A stretch of 64,000 nt of DNA from Pseudomonas sp. RIT-PI-r (GTDB taxonomy: Bacteria; Pseudomonadota; Gammaproteobacteria; Pseudomonadales; Pseudomonadaceae), in assembly GCF_001297015.1 (NCBI RefSeq), contig NZ_LIGE01000025.1:186001-250000 (forward strand), written 5' to 3'. Under the pieces are notes generated by a model. The model saw nothing but the letters and a program-made list of their open reading frames with translations. It did no database searches and was not told the origin of the DNA. The translations under genes and the position numbers were made by a program. Positions 43,270-52,576 of the stretch are shown piece after piece (position 1 is the stretch's first letter; each line of letters opens with the position of its first letter).

Positions 43270-44706
43270 TTAAACCTGGCTGATGAATTTGTGGGTGAGA
43301 TAGTGCTCGATGCCTTCAATGCCACCTTCGGAGCCGTGACCGCTTTCTTTCATGCCGCCGAACGGGAGCTCGGTCGCGACGATGCGATATTGGTTGATCC
43401 CGATCATCCCGGCCTCCAATCCGTCGGCGACGTCAATGGCCGTGCGCGCGCTGGAGGTGAACGCGTAGGCCGAAAGTCCGTAGGGCAAGCGGTTGGCTTC
43501 TTGCAGCCCATCGGCCAGCTCATCGAACGGCATCAGTACGGCGATGGGGCCGAAGGGTTCTTCGTGCATGACGCGGGCGTTCATCGGCACATCTGCCAGA
43601 ACGGTGGGCTGGAAGAAGTAGCCCTCGCCTGACAAGGCTTCGCCACCGACCAATACCCGTGCACCTTTCTCGACGGCATCGGCGACCAGTTCTTCCATTT
43701 TTGCCAATTGCCTTGGGTTGGCCAAAGGTCCGACCTGAGTATCCGGATGCAGGCCGTCACCGATTCTCAGGGCTTGGGTCGCCGCGACAAAGTGATCGAT
43801 AAAAGCTTGATAGGCGCCACGCTGGATCAGAAACCGAGTGGATGAAATGCACACCTGCCCGGTGCCGCGAAAGCGGTTGGCGACGCCCTCAACGGCGGCT
43901 TTTTCAATGTCGGCATCTTCGAACACCAGCACCGGTCCGTGTCCACCGAGTTCAAGGGTAATGGGCTTCACGCCTTCGGCAGCGCGTGCAGACAGCAGGC
44001 GACCAATAGGCACCGAACCGGTGAAGGTCACTTTGCGAATGATCGGCGAAGCGATCAGATGGCTGGACACTTGATCCGGTACGCCGAAGACCACTTGCAA
44101 CACACCCTTGGGCAATCCTGCATCGTCGAGTGCACGCGCCAGGGCCAACGCTGTGGAGGGGCTTTCCTCACCCGGTTTGAGAATGACGCTGCAACCGGCG
44201 GCCAGTGCTGCCGAGAGCTTGCGTGCCGGGGTGATGGCCGGGAAATTCCACGGTGTGAATGCGGCCACCGGGCCGATGGCCAGGCGTTTGACCAGTTGCA
44301 GCACGCCTGGCCGGTTAGCCGGGACCACACGGCCATCGATACGCCGGGCGCTTTCGGCGAACCATTCGAAATACTCCGCCGCACGGGTCACTTCATCCAG
44401 GCTTTCATTCAGCGGCTTGCCTTCCTCCAGGGTCATCTGCGCGGCAATCTGCGGTGCACGTTCGAGGATCAGGTCGGCGGCACGCTTGAGGATCTTGGCG
44501 CGTTGGTCAGGCACGGTCTGGCGCCACTGCTCGAAGCTCAGGCGAGTCACTTCCAAGGCGTGATCAAGATCGCCTGCGGTGGCGAGCGGGACGCGGCCGA
44601 TTTCCCGGCCGGTCGCAGGGTTGACGACAGCAGCGGTATTGCGCCCTTCGGCACTGATCCATTCACCACCGATGAAAAGATAAAGCGGGTCGTAGGAAGT
44701 CTTCAT
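43270..44706 (-). CDS. NAD(P)-dependent succinate-semialdehyde dehydrogenase-like ALDH
   Basis: The 478-residue aldehyde dehydrogenase has FTPWNFPAITPARKLSAALAAG with the catalytic Asn near residue 147, ELGGHGPVLVFEDAD with the catalytic Glu near 248, GQVCISSTRFLI with the nucleophile Cys near 283, and EEPFGPIAVLMPF near 383. It best resembles GabD-type succinate-semialdehyde dehydrogenases. No GABA transaminase is nearby, so the true substrate may be another semialdehyde. First gene of the minus-strand operon, divergent from the LysR gene at 44928. Confidence 0.88.
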   Translation of the reverse strand: MKTSYDPLYLFIGGEWISAEGRNTAAVVNPATGREIGRVPLATAGDLDHALEVTRLSFEQWRQTVPDQRAKILKRAADLILERAPQIAAQMTLEEGKPLNESLDEVTRAAEYFEWFAESARRIDGRVVPANRPGVLQLVKRLAIGPVAAFTPWNFPAITPARKLSAALAAGCSVILKPGEESPSTALALARALDDAGLPKGVLQVVFGVPDQVSSHLIASPIIRKVTFTGSVPIGRLLSARAAEGVKPITLELGGHGPVLVFEDADIEKAAVEGVANRFRGTGQVCISSTRFLIQRGAYQAFIDHFVAATQALRIGDGLHPDTQVGPLANPRQLAKMEELVADAVEKGARVLVGGEALSGEGYFFQPTVLADVPMNARVMHEEPFGPIAVLMPFDELADGLQEANRLPYGLSAYAFTSSARTAIDVADGLEAGMIGINQYRIVATELPFGGMKESGHGSEGGIEGIEHYLTHKFISQV

Positions 44707-44927
44707 GATGCGCCCTTCAGTTGGTTGTCAGAGATTCGTAAGAAACTCGGCGCCGGTTCAGGCAGCCTGTGCAACCAAGTCTATGGAACGAGGGGTCATT
44801 GATTTAGACGGGCCAAAGGGAATCATTGTTGTCGCCAGAGGTAATATCGAGCCGCGGGCCGAACGTGTAGCATCCAGAAAAAGTGCGCGCTATCACGGGT
44901 AAGCGTCAGATCTACAGGAAGGTCGCG

Positions 44928-45854
44928 ATGGATAAGCTTTCGAACATGTCGGTGTACATAAAGGTTGTCGAGATGGGCAGTTTCACGGCCGTGGCCAATC
45001 ATCTGGATTCCACCGTCGGTAACGTCTCGCGTGCTGTCTCTGCGCTGGAAAACGTGCTCGATGCGCGCCTGTTGCAACGCTCGACCCGACGCCTGTCGGT
45101 CACCGATGCGGGCCGACGCTTCTATGAGCGCTGCACGAAGATTCTGGCTGATCTGGAGAGTGCCGAAGCCGAAGCCAGCAATGCCGCGCTGGAGCCTCGG
45201 GGAACACTGCGGGTGCATTGCGTACCCGGGCTGGCTCGGCATCTGGTTACGGGGGCGGTGCTGGAGTACCGCGAGCAATTCCCGGAGGTGACCGTGGATT
45301 TATTGCTCTCGCAACGCATGCCAAACCTGTTGGAAGACCAACTGGACGTCTCGATTCTGATCGCCCGAGCGCTACCCGATTCGGCGTATGTCAGCCAGAA
45401 AATCGGCGTCAGCCATTGTGTGCTGGTGGCGTCGCCAGACTACCTGGCGCGGCATGCGGCCCCGGAGACGCCTGAAGACCTGCGTGATCATCAGTGTCTG
45501 CTGTTGGGTACCGTCGACTATGTGCGGGATGAGTGGCAGCTGAAGAGCAAGGCGGGGGACGCGACATTTGTCCCGACAGGGCCAAGTTTCAGCGTCAACG
45601 ATATGGATGCAATGGCGCTGGCCATTCGAGAGGGTGCCGGGATTGGCTTGCTGGCCGGGTTTACGGCCATCGACGATTTGCGTTCCGGCAAGCTAGTGCG
45701 GGTTTTGCCTGACTACCATACCTATGAGCGTAACGTGTACGCCGTCTATACCTCTCGGCAGTTTGTCGATGCAAAAATCACCCGGTTTATTGAAACGCTG
45801 AAAGATCGGGTTGGCAGTCAGCTGGCAGCCACGGCCCAAGCACTGATCGATTGA
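44928..45854 (+). CDS. LysR family transcriptional regulator
   Basis: I choose the ATG at 44928 (AGGAAGG upstream) over an in-frame start 45 bases earlier. The 308-residue protein has the HTH at residues 4-60 (MSVYIKVVEMGSFTAVANHL, VSRAVSALENVLDARLLQRS). An effector domain of the CrgA/DmlR type follows (GTLRVHCVPGLARHLV). It is divergent from the SSADH operon with a gap of about 220 bases and likely regulates it. Confidence 0.9.
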   Translation: MDKLSNMSVYIKVVEMGSFTAVANHLDSTVGNVSRAVSALENVLDARLLQRSTRRLSVTDAGRRFYERCTKILADLESAEAEASNAALEPRGTLRVHCVPGLARHLVTGAVLEYREQFPEVTVDLLLSQRMPNLLEDQLDVSILIARALPDSAYVSQKIGVSHCVLVASPDYLARHAAPETPEDLRDHQCLLLGTVDYVRDEWQLKSKAGDATFVPTGPSFSVNDMDAMALAIREGAGIGLLAGFTAIDDLRSGKLVRVLPDYHTYERNVYAVYTSRQFVDAKITRFIETLKDRVGSQLAATAQALID

Positions 45855-45877
45855 ACCGCTGTGGGGCAAAAAGGTAT

Positions 45878-45911
45878 TTGCGCCTCGATGAGACCACTCT
45901 CCGAGGCGCAA
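45878..45911 (-). terminator. Probable terminator of the DUF2790 gene
   Basis: TTGCGCCTCG (45878-45887) pairs perfectly with CGAGGCGCAA (45902-45911). On the minus strand the hairpin lies just beyond the DUF2790 stop and is followed by ATACCTTTTT. It could also end the convergent LysR transcript, though no T-run lies on that side. Confidence 0.65.
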
Positions 45912-45930
45912 TGATCGGCGAACAGCTGAC

Positions 45931-46182
45931 TTAGCCCTGGCTGCAACGGCCCATGACGTTATAGGCCAGTACGTGGCGTTTGCCTTGCGAATCCTGGTAG
46001 GTCATGTGCGTCGGTACCACTGCGCAAACATCCGGCACCGGGTCTTCAGAGATGACCTTGGCGACATCCAGGTGGGTGCCGTAGCGATATTGCTCGACCT
46101 GTTGAGTCTTTGCAGAACCGTCCTGTGCCGCTACCACTGAACTGAAGCCCAAAAGTGCGACGATGATCATTGCCGTTTTCAT
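45931..46182 (-). CDS. DUF2790 family small periplasmic protein
   Basis: The ATG at 46182 (AGGA upstream) gives 83 residues: a signal peptide MKTAMIIVALLGFSSVVAAQ, then VEQYRYGTHLDVAKVISEDP, VPDVCAVVPTHMTYQDSQGKR and HVLAYNVMGRCSQG. This is the complete DUF2790 domain, a family found mainly in Pseudomonas and often induced by metal or stress signals, with unknown function. Two cysteines may form a disulfide. It stands alone with its own terminator. Confidence 0.85.
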   Translation of the reverse strand: MKTAMIIVALLGFSSVVAAQDGSAKTQQVEQYRYGTHLDVAKVISEDPVPDVCAVVPTHMTYQDSQGKRHVLAYNVMGRCSQG

Positions 46183-46437
46183 GATGTGATTTCCTAAAGT
46201 AAGTGTGATGTTGCTGGCAGGACGAACTTTAGGCTTGAGGGTTTTGCGCAAACAGGCGTGAATCCGGGAAAGACTTTTATCAATTCCGAACACAATCTTG
46301 GGGTGTCTGACGCTAGGGCGTTTCACCGGGTCCGGCAAGGCGGAGACAGTAACAGCGATTGAATACCGCGCATCCTCGGATGCGCGGCAGACTATCGTTT
46401 CGACACTCACGAAACTATCGCGAGACGAACCTCGCTT

Positions 46438-47559
46438 TTACAACGCAAACGTAGTCCCACGGGTATTCACAAACAGCGAATAGATCGAGTGACTGCTGGC
46501 CATGAACAACCGATTCCCTTCGCGTCCCCCAAAGCACAAATTCGGGCAACGCTCAGGCAGCGAAATATGCCCGATGGCCTTGCCCTGCGCATTGAAAACG
46601 CGCACGCCGTCGAGTTTTTCCAGGTCGGCCTTGGGGTCGCCATTGCCGCCCCAGCCGCACCACAGGTTGCCCGCTTCGTCGCACTTGATGCCGTCGATTG
46701 CGGCGTATTCCAGCCCTTCGATGTGCTTGCGGCGTTCGCCCAGTGTGCCGTCGTCCTTCACGGCAATCGCCCAGATCAAGCGATTGGGCTTGGCGCGACC
46801 TTCGACGACGTAGAGGGTTTTTTCATCGGGAGAAAAGCACAGGCCGTTGGGGCCGTTGAGGTCGTCGATGACCCGCGTGACTTGTTTGCTCTCGCCGTCG
46901 ATGCGGTACACGGCGTGGGGTTGGCTCGGGGTGATCTTGTGGCCTTCATAGTTGTTGCCGGTCTGGAACGGCGGGTCGGTAAACCAGATCGATCCGTCAC
47001 TTTTGCAGACGATGTCGTTGGGCGAGTTGAAGGGCTTGCCGTCGAAGCTGTCGGCCAAAACGGTGATCGTGCCATTGGCTTCGGTGCGCGTGATGCGCCG
47101 GCCTTCGCTGGTGGTGGTGGAGCCTTCGCAGACGATCAGACGTCCCTGGCGATCCCGGCACATGCCGTTGGAGAAATTGGAGTGTTCGCGATACACGCTA
47201 AAGGTATCGGTGATTTCGTCCCAGCGCATGATGCGATTGTTGGGGATGTCGCTGACCAACAAATAGCGGCCATCACCGACCCAGACCGGTCCTTCGGCCC
47301 AGCGCATACCGGTGGCAAGTTTTTCAACACTGGCGTTGAAAATACGTAGTTCGAGGAAGCTGTCGTCGAGGATATGAATCAGCGGGTCAGGGTAGCGCTG
47401 ACTCAAGGGTTCGGCGGCCTCGGCGATCCGCGTCAGTGCGGTGCTGCCGACGGTGGCGAGCGTGGCGGAAACAGCGAGGGACTTTTTCAGGAAGCTGCGG
47501 CGGGTATTGCCTGGCGCTCGGTCGAGGCTTGCAGGCGTGGCGGACAGGGATGAGGCCAT
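46438..47559 (-). CDS. SMP-30/gluconolactonase family protein with Tat signal
   Basis: The 373-residue protein has a Tat signal (NTRRSFLKKSLAVSATLATVG) and a six-bladed beta-propeller typical of the SMP-30/Gluconolaconase/LRE family: GMRWAEGPVWVGDGRYLLVSDIP near residue 83, FNSPNDIVCKSDGSIWFTDPPF near 177, GPNGLCFSPDEKTLYVVE near 215. Likely role: periplasmic calcium-dependent lactonase acting on an aldonolactone. It is monocistronic as far as can be seen. Confidence 0.88.
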   Translation of the reverse strand: MASSLSATPASLDRAPGNTRRSFLKKSLAVSATLATVGSTALTRIAEAAEPLSQRYPDPLIHILDDSFLELRIFNASVEKLATGMRWAEGPVWVGDGRYLLVSDIPNNRIMRWDEITDTFSVYREHSNFSNGMCRDRQGRLIVCEGSTTTSEGRRITRTEANGTITVLADSFDGKPFNSPNDIVCKSDGSIWFTDPPFQTGNNYEGHKITPSQPHAVYRIDGESKQVTRVIDDLNGPNGLCFSPDEKTLYVVEGRAKPNRLIWAIAVKDDGTLGERRKHIEGLEYAAIDGIKCDEAGNLWCGWGGNGDPKADLEKLDGVRVFNAQGKAIGHISLPERCPNLCFGGREGNRLFMASSHSIYSLFVNTRGTTFAL

Positions 47560-47746
47560 GTAGCGATCTCCGTGGTTTTATTTTTTTTCGGGGAGACGTA
47601 GTAATACCTTGTGATAGGACATCGTACAAGTTGTTCGTTGCGCGACGCCAATGGGCGTCGGTAGCGGTGGAAAGCCAGTGAGCATCATGACCTCCACCGT
47701 AGAATTGGCATGCGATAACTTCGTGTCCTGCGGGCAAGGACAGCTT

Positions 47747-48880
47747 TTAGTCAACTATCACCTCATCCAGAGCCTGCTCCAGCAGGCTGACCGTACGCTC
47801 GATATTCTGCAGCTTCTCCAGTCCGAACAGACCGAGGCGGAAGGTCTGGAAGTCGGCCGGTTCATCGCACTGCAACGGCACGCCGGCCGCGATCTGCAGG
47901 CCGTGATGGGCAAATTTCTTGCCGTTCTTGATGTCGGCATCATCGGTGTAGCTCACCACCACGCCAGGCGCCTGAAAGCCCGCAGCAGCCACGCTTTTGA
48001 TGCCTTTGCCGGTCAACAGGGCGCGCACCCGATCACCCAGCGCCTGTTGTTCATCGCGAACGTTGTCGAAACCGTAGGCTTGCGTCTCTTTCATCACCTC
48101 GTTAAAGCGCGCGAGGGAATCGCTGGGCATGGTCGCGTGATAGGCATGTCCGCCCTGTTCGTAGGCCTGCATGATCTGCAGCCACTTTTTCAGGTCGCAG
48201 GCGAAGCTGCTGCTTTGCGTCTGTTCGATACGCTCAAGTGCCATAGCACTGAACATCACCAGCGCGCAGCAAGGGGAGGCGCTCCAGCCTTTCTGTGGTG
48301 CGCTGATCAGCAGGTCGACGGCGCATTTGTGCATATCCACCCAAATTGTGCCGGAGGCGATGCAGTCCAGCACAAACAGACCACCCACCGCATGCACGGC
48401 GTCGCCAACGGCCCGCAGGTAGTCGTCGGGCAGAATAATCCCGGATGAAGTTTCAACGTGGGGCGCGAAGACCACTTTCGGCTTCTGCGCGGCAATGGCT
48501 GCCAGCACTTCGTCCAGCGGCGGCGGGGCGTAGGCTGCCTGGCGCCCCGGCTCGACCGGCCGGGCTTTGAGAACTTTAGTGTCCGCCGGGATGTTGCCCA
48601 TATCCAGAATCTGGCTCCAGCGATAACTGAACCAGCCGTTGCGTATCACCAGACACTGTTGGCCAGTGGCGAACTGTCGCGCCACCGCTTCCATGCCGAA
48701 GGTGCCACTGCCCGGAACCACCGCCACCGCTTCGGCGTGGTAGACCTGTTTCAGAGTCGTGGAAATATTCTTCATCACGCCTTGAAAGGACTGCGACATG
48801 TGGTTCAGCGAGCGGTCGGTGTAGACCACGGAGTACTCGACCAATCCTTCGGGATCGATGCTCGGATAGAGCTTTGACAT
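47747..48880 (-). CDS. Class V aminotransferase (alanine-glyoxylate/serine-pyruvate type)
   Basis: The ATG at 48880 follows AGGAGT; the longer frame to 49114 overlaps the divergent kinase gene and is rejected. The 377-residue PLP enzyme has VPGSGTFGMEAVARQFATGQ near residue 54, HVETSSGIILPDDYL near 140, FVLDCIASGT near 175 with the PLP-binding Asp, and SAPQKGWSASPCCALVMFS near 200 with the Schiff-base lysine. Likely reaction: transamination between a small amino acid and glyoxylate or pyruvate. Divergent from the Tmk-like gene. Confidence 0.88.
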   Translation of the reverse strand: MSKLYPSIDPEGLVEYSVVYTDRSLNHMSQSFQGVMKNISTTLKQVYHAEAVAVVPGSGTFGMEAVARQFATGQQCLVIRNGWFSYRWSQILDMGNIPADTKVLKARPVEPGRQAAYAPPPLDEVLAAIAAQKPKVVFAPHVETSSGIILPDDYLRAVGDAVHAVGGLFVLDCIASGTIWVDMHKCAVDLLISAPQKGWSASPCCALVMFSAMALERIEQTQSSSFACDLKKWLQIMQAYEQGGHAYHATMPSDSLARFNEVMKETQAYGFDNVRDEQQALGDRVRALLTGKGIKSVAAAGFQAPGVVVSYTDDADIKNGKKFAHHGLQIAAGVPLQCDEPADFQTFRLGLFGLEKLQNIERTVSLLEQALDEVIVD

Positions 48881-49007
48881 GGTGACTCCTTGGGCAGAGA
48901 GGTAAACATCTTTGGCAAGCAAGTGTAGGCAAAGGGCAGGGAACAGCTCATTGATTCGCGCAAATGAGGTTAGAGTGCTCGGCAATGTCTCAATCGTTGC
49001 GTGAACC

Positions 49008-49619
49008 ATGAAGCTGCCGCTGTTTATTTCTCTGGATGGGCCCAAGGGCACCGGCAAAACCACACTGCTGGAGGCCGTGACCGCCGCGCTGCGGGCAGAC
49101 CAGCATAAAGTCATCCGGCTGTGCGAGAGAAAAAGCGATCCCTACCGCGGCGAAACCATGGCGCTGGTCAACCAACTCGCCAGACATCCCTCGCGGGATC
49201 TGGAGTGGGCGGTGTGTCAGCGCCTTGCGGATAGCCGTCGCTGGATTTCTGAGCGGGTGCTGCCCAAACAGCCGTTGGACAGCATCATCCTGATCGACCG
49301 CTGGTATCCGTCAGATGCCGCATTTCGCCATAGCGTGCCGTTTGCCGAGATTCTGCAGTTGAACATGCAGCGAGGCGTGCGCGTGCCGGATCTGCACGTC
49401 GGCGTTGTCACCGCACCTGATATTTCATGGGCGCGGGCAACGGCACGCTCGCGGGGACTGGGCGGCACGGTGATCCAGAAACACGCAGAGCACGTTGTGT
49501 GTAGCGAGATGTTCGAAAAAGCGGTTGCCGATCACGGCTGGGTGTTGTGCCGTAACGAAGGAACCATCGAAGCCGCGACGACTCAGGTAGTTGCAGAGAT
49601 CTATAAGGTGCTTGGCTGA
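49008..49619 (+). CDS. Thymidylate kinase-like P-loop kinase
   Basis: The 203-residue protein has a Walker A loop DGPKGTGKTTLL at residues 10-21. The LID-side motif DRWYPSDAAFRHS near residue 90 replaces the DRY(x)S(x)AYQ of true thymidylate kinases, and ARATARSRGLGG stands near 147. It is therefore a Tmk homologue that may act on another nucleotide. It is not in the usual tmk-holB context; its neighbours are an aminotransferase and a Rieske oxygenase. No clear ribosome site precedes the ATG. Confidence 0.75.
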   Translation: MKLPLFISLDGPKGTGKTTLLEAVTAALRADQHKVIRLCERKSDPYRGETMALVNQLARHPSRDLEWAVCQRLADSRRWISERVLPKQPLDSIILIDRWYPSDAAFRHSVPFAEILQLNMQRGVRVPDLHVGVVTAPDISWARATARSRGLGGTVIQKHAEHVVCSEMFEKAVADHGWVLCRNEGTIEAATTQVVAEIYKVLG

Positions 49620-49703
49620 TTGTCGCTGCCCAGGCGCTGGTTGAACTTGAATTTCAGGTTTCTCTGATCTGAGCTAACCGTACTGACGGATCCCACGCCC
49701 CCC

Positions 49704-50819
49704 ATGCTTACAAACCTCTGGTATGTCGTTCTCCCATCGTCGCAGTTGACTGATGGACTGATGCCGGTTCGATTGCTCGGACAACCGTTCGTGGCGTTCC
49801 GCGATGACGCGGGTGTCGCTCACCTGCTCTCGGATATCTGCGTGCATCGCGGCGGCTCGCTGTCCGCCGGCAGCAAAGTGGGCAACAGCGTGCAGTGTCC
49901 CTATCACGGCTGGCGGTTTGGCGGTGATGGTGTCTGCACGCAGATACCGGCGCAGCCCGACCTGCGGATTCCCGCCAAGGCCCGCGTCGATGCGTACCCG
50001 ACGCTGGAGCGCTACGGTTGGATCTGGGCGTTTTTAGGTGATCTGCCGGAGTCTGAGCGTCCACCGTTGCCGACGCTCGACTGGATCGACGATCCCGCCA
50101 TCCGCGTGGTCTCGGGCCACTTTGACTGGCAGGCCAGTTGGGACCGGATTATCGAAAACGGTCTGGACTTCGCCCACGCACCGTTTGTCCATGGTTCAAC
50201 CTTCGGCGATCCGGATCATCCCGAGATTGAATCATTCGAGGTCGACAGCGATGCATGGAGCGGCAGCGCCCAGATGCTCATGCGCAGGCCAGCACGCAAA
50301 GGGCTGCTGCGGCGCAAATCCTCCACCGAGTTTGTCAGTGTGGTCACCGTTCCGGGTTTCCATTTGTCCGGGCCGTGCACAACGCTTGAACTTGAGTTAC
50401 CCAACGGCTGGCGGATCTACATCGTCTCGGCGCATGTGCCGATTGACGCCAATCGCACGCGCACCTGGTGGATGATGGGCAGAACGTTCCTGCGCTCGCG
50501 ACTGCTGGATCGTCGGTTCATTGCCAGCAATATCCGCATCTTCGAACAAGACCACGTCGTGCTTAAAAACGTGCGGCCCGAGCGCGTGCCGGACTCCTTT
50601 CAGCAGGAGGTGTCGTTGAAATCCGACGCACTGCAGATTGCATTCCGCAAAGACGTGCAGGCACTGGAACAGCGCGGCTGGCGCATCGATGAAGAGCGTC
50701 TTGCGCGAACCTTCACCGGGCGCAAGGCCTGCGCAGTGCCCAGCCCTGAACGTGGTCAGATTCGCGCTTGGGCGATCGAGCCGATTCCGCTTCTGGACAT
50801 CAGCCAAGAAGAGGAATGA
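49704..50819 (+). CDS. Rieske non-heme iron oxygenase, alpha subunit
   Basis: The 371-residue protein begins MLTNLWYVVLPSSQL, as in VanA-type oxygenases. It has the Rieske ligands CVHRGGSLS near residues 46-54 and CPYHGWRF near 65-72. The mononuclear iron region is DRIIENGLDFAHAPFVHGSTF near 147-167, with the two histidines and a conserved Asp/Glu bridge. Such enzymes hydroxylate or demethylate aromatic or heterocyclic substrates and need a separate reductase, which is not encoded here. There is no Shine-Dalgarno before the ATG. It lies 75 bases before the GGT-like gene on the same strand. Confidence 0.9.
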   Translation: MLTNLWYVVLPSSQLTDGLMPVRLLGQPFVAFRDDAGVAHLLSDICVHRGGSLSAGSKVGNSVQCPYHGWRFGGDGVCTQIPAQPDLRIPAKARVDAYPTLERYGWIWAFLGDLPESERPPLPTLDWIDDPAIRVVSGHFDWQASWDRIIENGLDFAHAPFVHGSTFGDPDHPEIESFEVDSDAWSGSAQMLMRRPARKGLLRRKSSTEFVSVVTVPGFHLSGPCTTLELELPNGWRIYIVSAHVPIDANRTRTWWMMGRTFLRSRLLDRRFIASNIRIFEQDHVVLKNVRPERVPDSFQQEVSLKSDALQIAFRKDVQALEQRGWRIDEERLARTFTGRKACAVPSPERGQIRAWAIEPIPLLDISQEEE

Positions 50820-50845
50820 CTGTTCCTGAGGGCATACATCTTGCT

Positions 50846-50877
50846 TTGCTAACAAAAACTATTCCGATAGCTAGCAA
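50846..50877. promoter_or_regulatory. Doubled TTGCTAGCAA-type palindrome upstream of GGT-like gene (putative GntR operator)
   Basis: Half-sites TTGCTAACAA (50846-50855) and TAGCTAGCAA (50868-50877) each differ by one base from the perfect palindrome TTGCTAGCAA, with starts 22 bases apart. The same doublet lies before the substrate-binding protein gene (59048-59078). It sits 17-48 bases upstream of the GGT-like start. Confidence 0.65.
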
Positions 50878-50894
50878 AGAGAGAGCCTGCAACC

Positions 50895-52466
50895 ATGATC
50901 GCAACCTCCAGTCGTGCGGTGATCTGTACGCCTCATGCCGAAGCCAGCGCCGCCGGCCTGCGGATTCTTGAAGCGGGCGGCACGGCAATTGATGCCATGC
51001 TCGCGGCCAGTGCCATGCTCGCCGCAGTGTTCCCGCACATGACCGGGCTGGGCGGCGATGCCCTATGGATGATCCACGACAGACAAGTGCGCACCATCGT
51101 GGGGATTGGCCAGGCCGGGCAACGTTTGCCGGAGGGCGGAATCATCACCGTGCGCGGTCCGGCGTCGGTGGCCAGCACAGCAGGCGCGCTGGCGAGTTGG
51201 CAGACCGCCGCCGACATCAGTCGTCACCAGTGGGGCTCACGACTCGGTTGGTCTGATCTGTTGACAGACGCCGCGAGCGTGGCCGATGCCGGTATCGAGG
51301 TTTCGCGATCGCAACTGTTCTGGCAAACCCTGCGGCGCCCGCTGATCGAGCAACTGCCGGACCTGCATCGGCTGTGCAAGCGCGATGGGCAGTGGCTGCG
51401 CGAGGGCGATACCCTGCGCCAACCCGAACTGGCCAACACCCTGCGGCATCTGGCCAGACATGGCGTCGAGGATTTCTATCACGGCGAACTGGCCGAAGCT
51501 TTCGGGGCAGCCTTTGATCGCTTGGGCTGCGGCTTGACGGCGGCCGATCTGGCGGCGACCCGAGCGCCGGAAGTCGCACCGGTCTCGGTACGCTATCGCG
51601 CTGGCCGCCTCTACAATGTCGCGCCGCCATCCCAAGGTTTGTACACGTTGCAGGCCATGGCCGCGCTGCAACACAAGCCGCTGGCAGACGTTGGCAACGG
51701 CAGCGCGCTTTACTATCACTATCTGGTCGAAGCCATCAAACAAGGCTTGCTGCGGCGCAATGCGCAGCTGTGCGATCCGCTGAGCCAACCGTGGGATTTC
51801 GCCGCCAGCCTGGAGGACGCGCAGATTCAGGCGTATGCCGCTGCCATCGATGACCGGCGTGCCGCGCCGTGGAACGAGCCGGGGCGACCTGCCGATACCG
51901 TGTGGATGGCCGCGACCGATGCCGAAGGGCGGACGGCCTGCCTGATCCAGAGCCTGTTCCATGACTTCGGTTCGGGCTGCATGCTCGGCGACACCGGTGT
52001 GTTGTGGCAGAACCGCGCGGCGGGTTTCAACGCCAACCCCGAACACGTCAACGGCTGGGCGCCCGGCAAGCGTCCGGCGCACACGCTCAATCCTTCCTGC
52101 TATCTGGGTGACGATGGCCGCCGCTGGTTCTTCGGCACCCAGGGCGGCGATGGCCAGCCGCAGACGCAAATGGTCCTGGCGACGCAACTGATCGACTTTC
52201 AGCAGCCTGTTGACCAGGCGCTGCTGACCCCGCGTTTTCTGCTGGGTCGCAGCTTTTTCGACAGCACGGACAATCTCAAACTGGAAGGCGATATGCGCGC
52301 CAGCACCATTGAAGGCCTCGGCCTGCTCGGGCATGCGGTGGAGATCATTCCGGTGCGCAGCCCCATGACCGGCCACGCCGGCATTATCGCCATTGATGCC
52401 GAAGGTCGGCGCAGCGCCATGCATGATCCACGGGGCGAGGGCACGGGACTCGGCCAGTTGGACTGA
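50895..52466 (+). CDS. Gamma-glutamyltransferase family hydrolase
   Basis: The 523-residue protein follows the GGT fold: SSRAVICTPHAEASAAGLRILEAGGTAIDA at the start (quoted in part), MTGLGGDALWMIHD near residue 49, and FGTQGGDGQPQTQM near 417. The predicted catalytic threonine is T335 in PADTVWMAATDAEG, followed by SLFHDFGSGCMLGDTGVLWQNRAAGF. It has no signal peptide, so it is cytoplasmic, and the usual DTTHF is DTVWM, as in GGT-like acylases that act on other amides. It probably autoprocesses before T335. With the GntR gene and ABC operon it forms a putative pathway for a gamma-glutamyl- or acyl-amide compound. Confidence 0.88.
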   Translation: MIATSSRAVICTPHAEASAAGLRILEAGGTAIDAMLAASAMLAAVFPHMTGLGGDALWMIHDRQVRTIVGIGQAGQRLPEGGIITVRGPASVASTAGALASWQTAADISRHQWGSRLGWSDLLTDAASVADAGIEVSRSQLFWQTLRRPLIEQLPDLHRLCKRDGQWLREGDTLRQPELANTLRHLARHGVEDFYHGELAEAFGAAFDRLGCGLTAADLAATRAPEVAPVSVRYRAGRLYNVAPPSQGLYTLQAMAALQHKPLADVGNGSALYYHYLVEAIKQGLLRRNAQLCDPLSQPWDFAASLEDAQIQAYAAAIDDRRAAPWNEPGRPADTVWMAATDAEGRTACLIQSLFHDFGSGCMLGDTGVLWQNRAAGFNANPEHVNGWAPGKRPAHTLNPSCYLGDDGRRWFFGTQGGDGQPQTQMVLATQLIDFQQPVDQALLTPRFLLGRSFFDSTDNLKLEGDMRASTIEGLGLLGHAVEIIPVRSPMTGHAGIIAIDAEGRRSAMHDPRGEGTGLGQLD

Positions 52467-52576
52467 CCTTTGCTGTGGGCATTTGCCGGGCTCCGGCGGC
52501 TGGCGGATAATGCCGGCCATTGCCCGCCAACCGCAGATGTGTGGATTGGCCGGCTTTCTGGACAACAGAGGTAAGG

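Noticed and set aside
48881-49114. 78-codon N-terminal extension of the class V aminotransferase
   Set aside because: It overlaps the divergent kinase gene and is not aminotransferase-like; the ATG at 48880 has AGGAGT at proper spacing.
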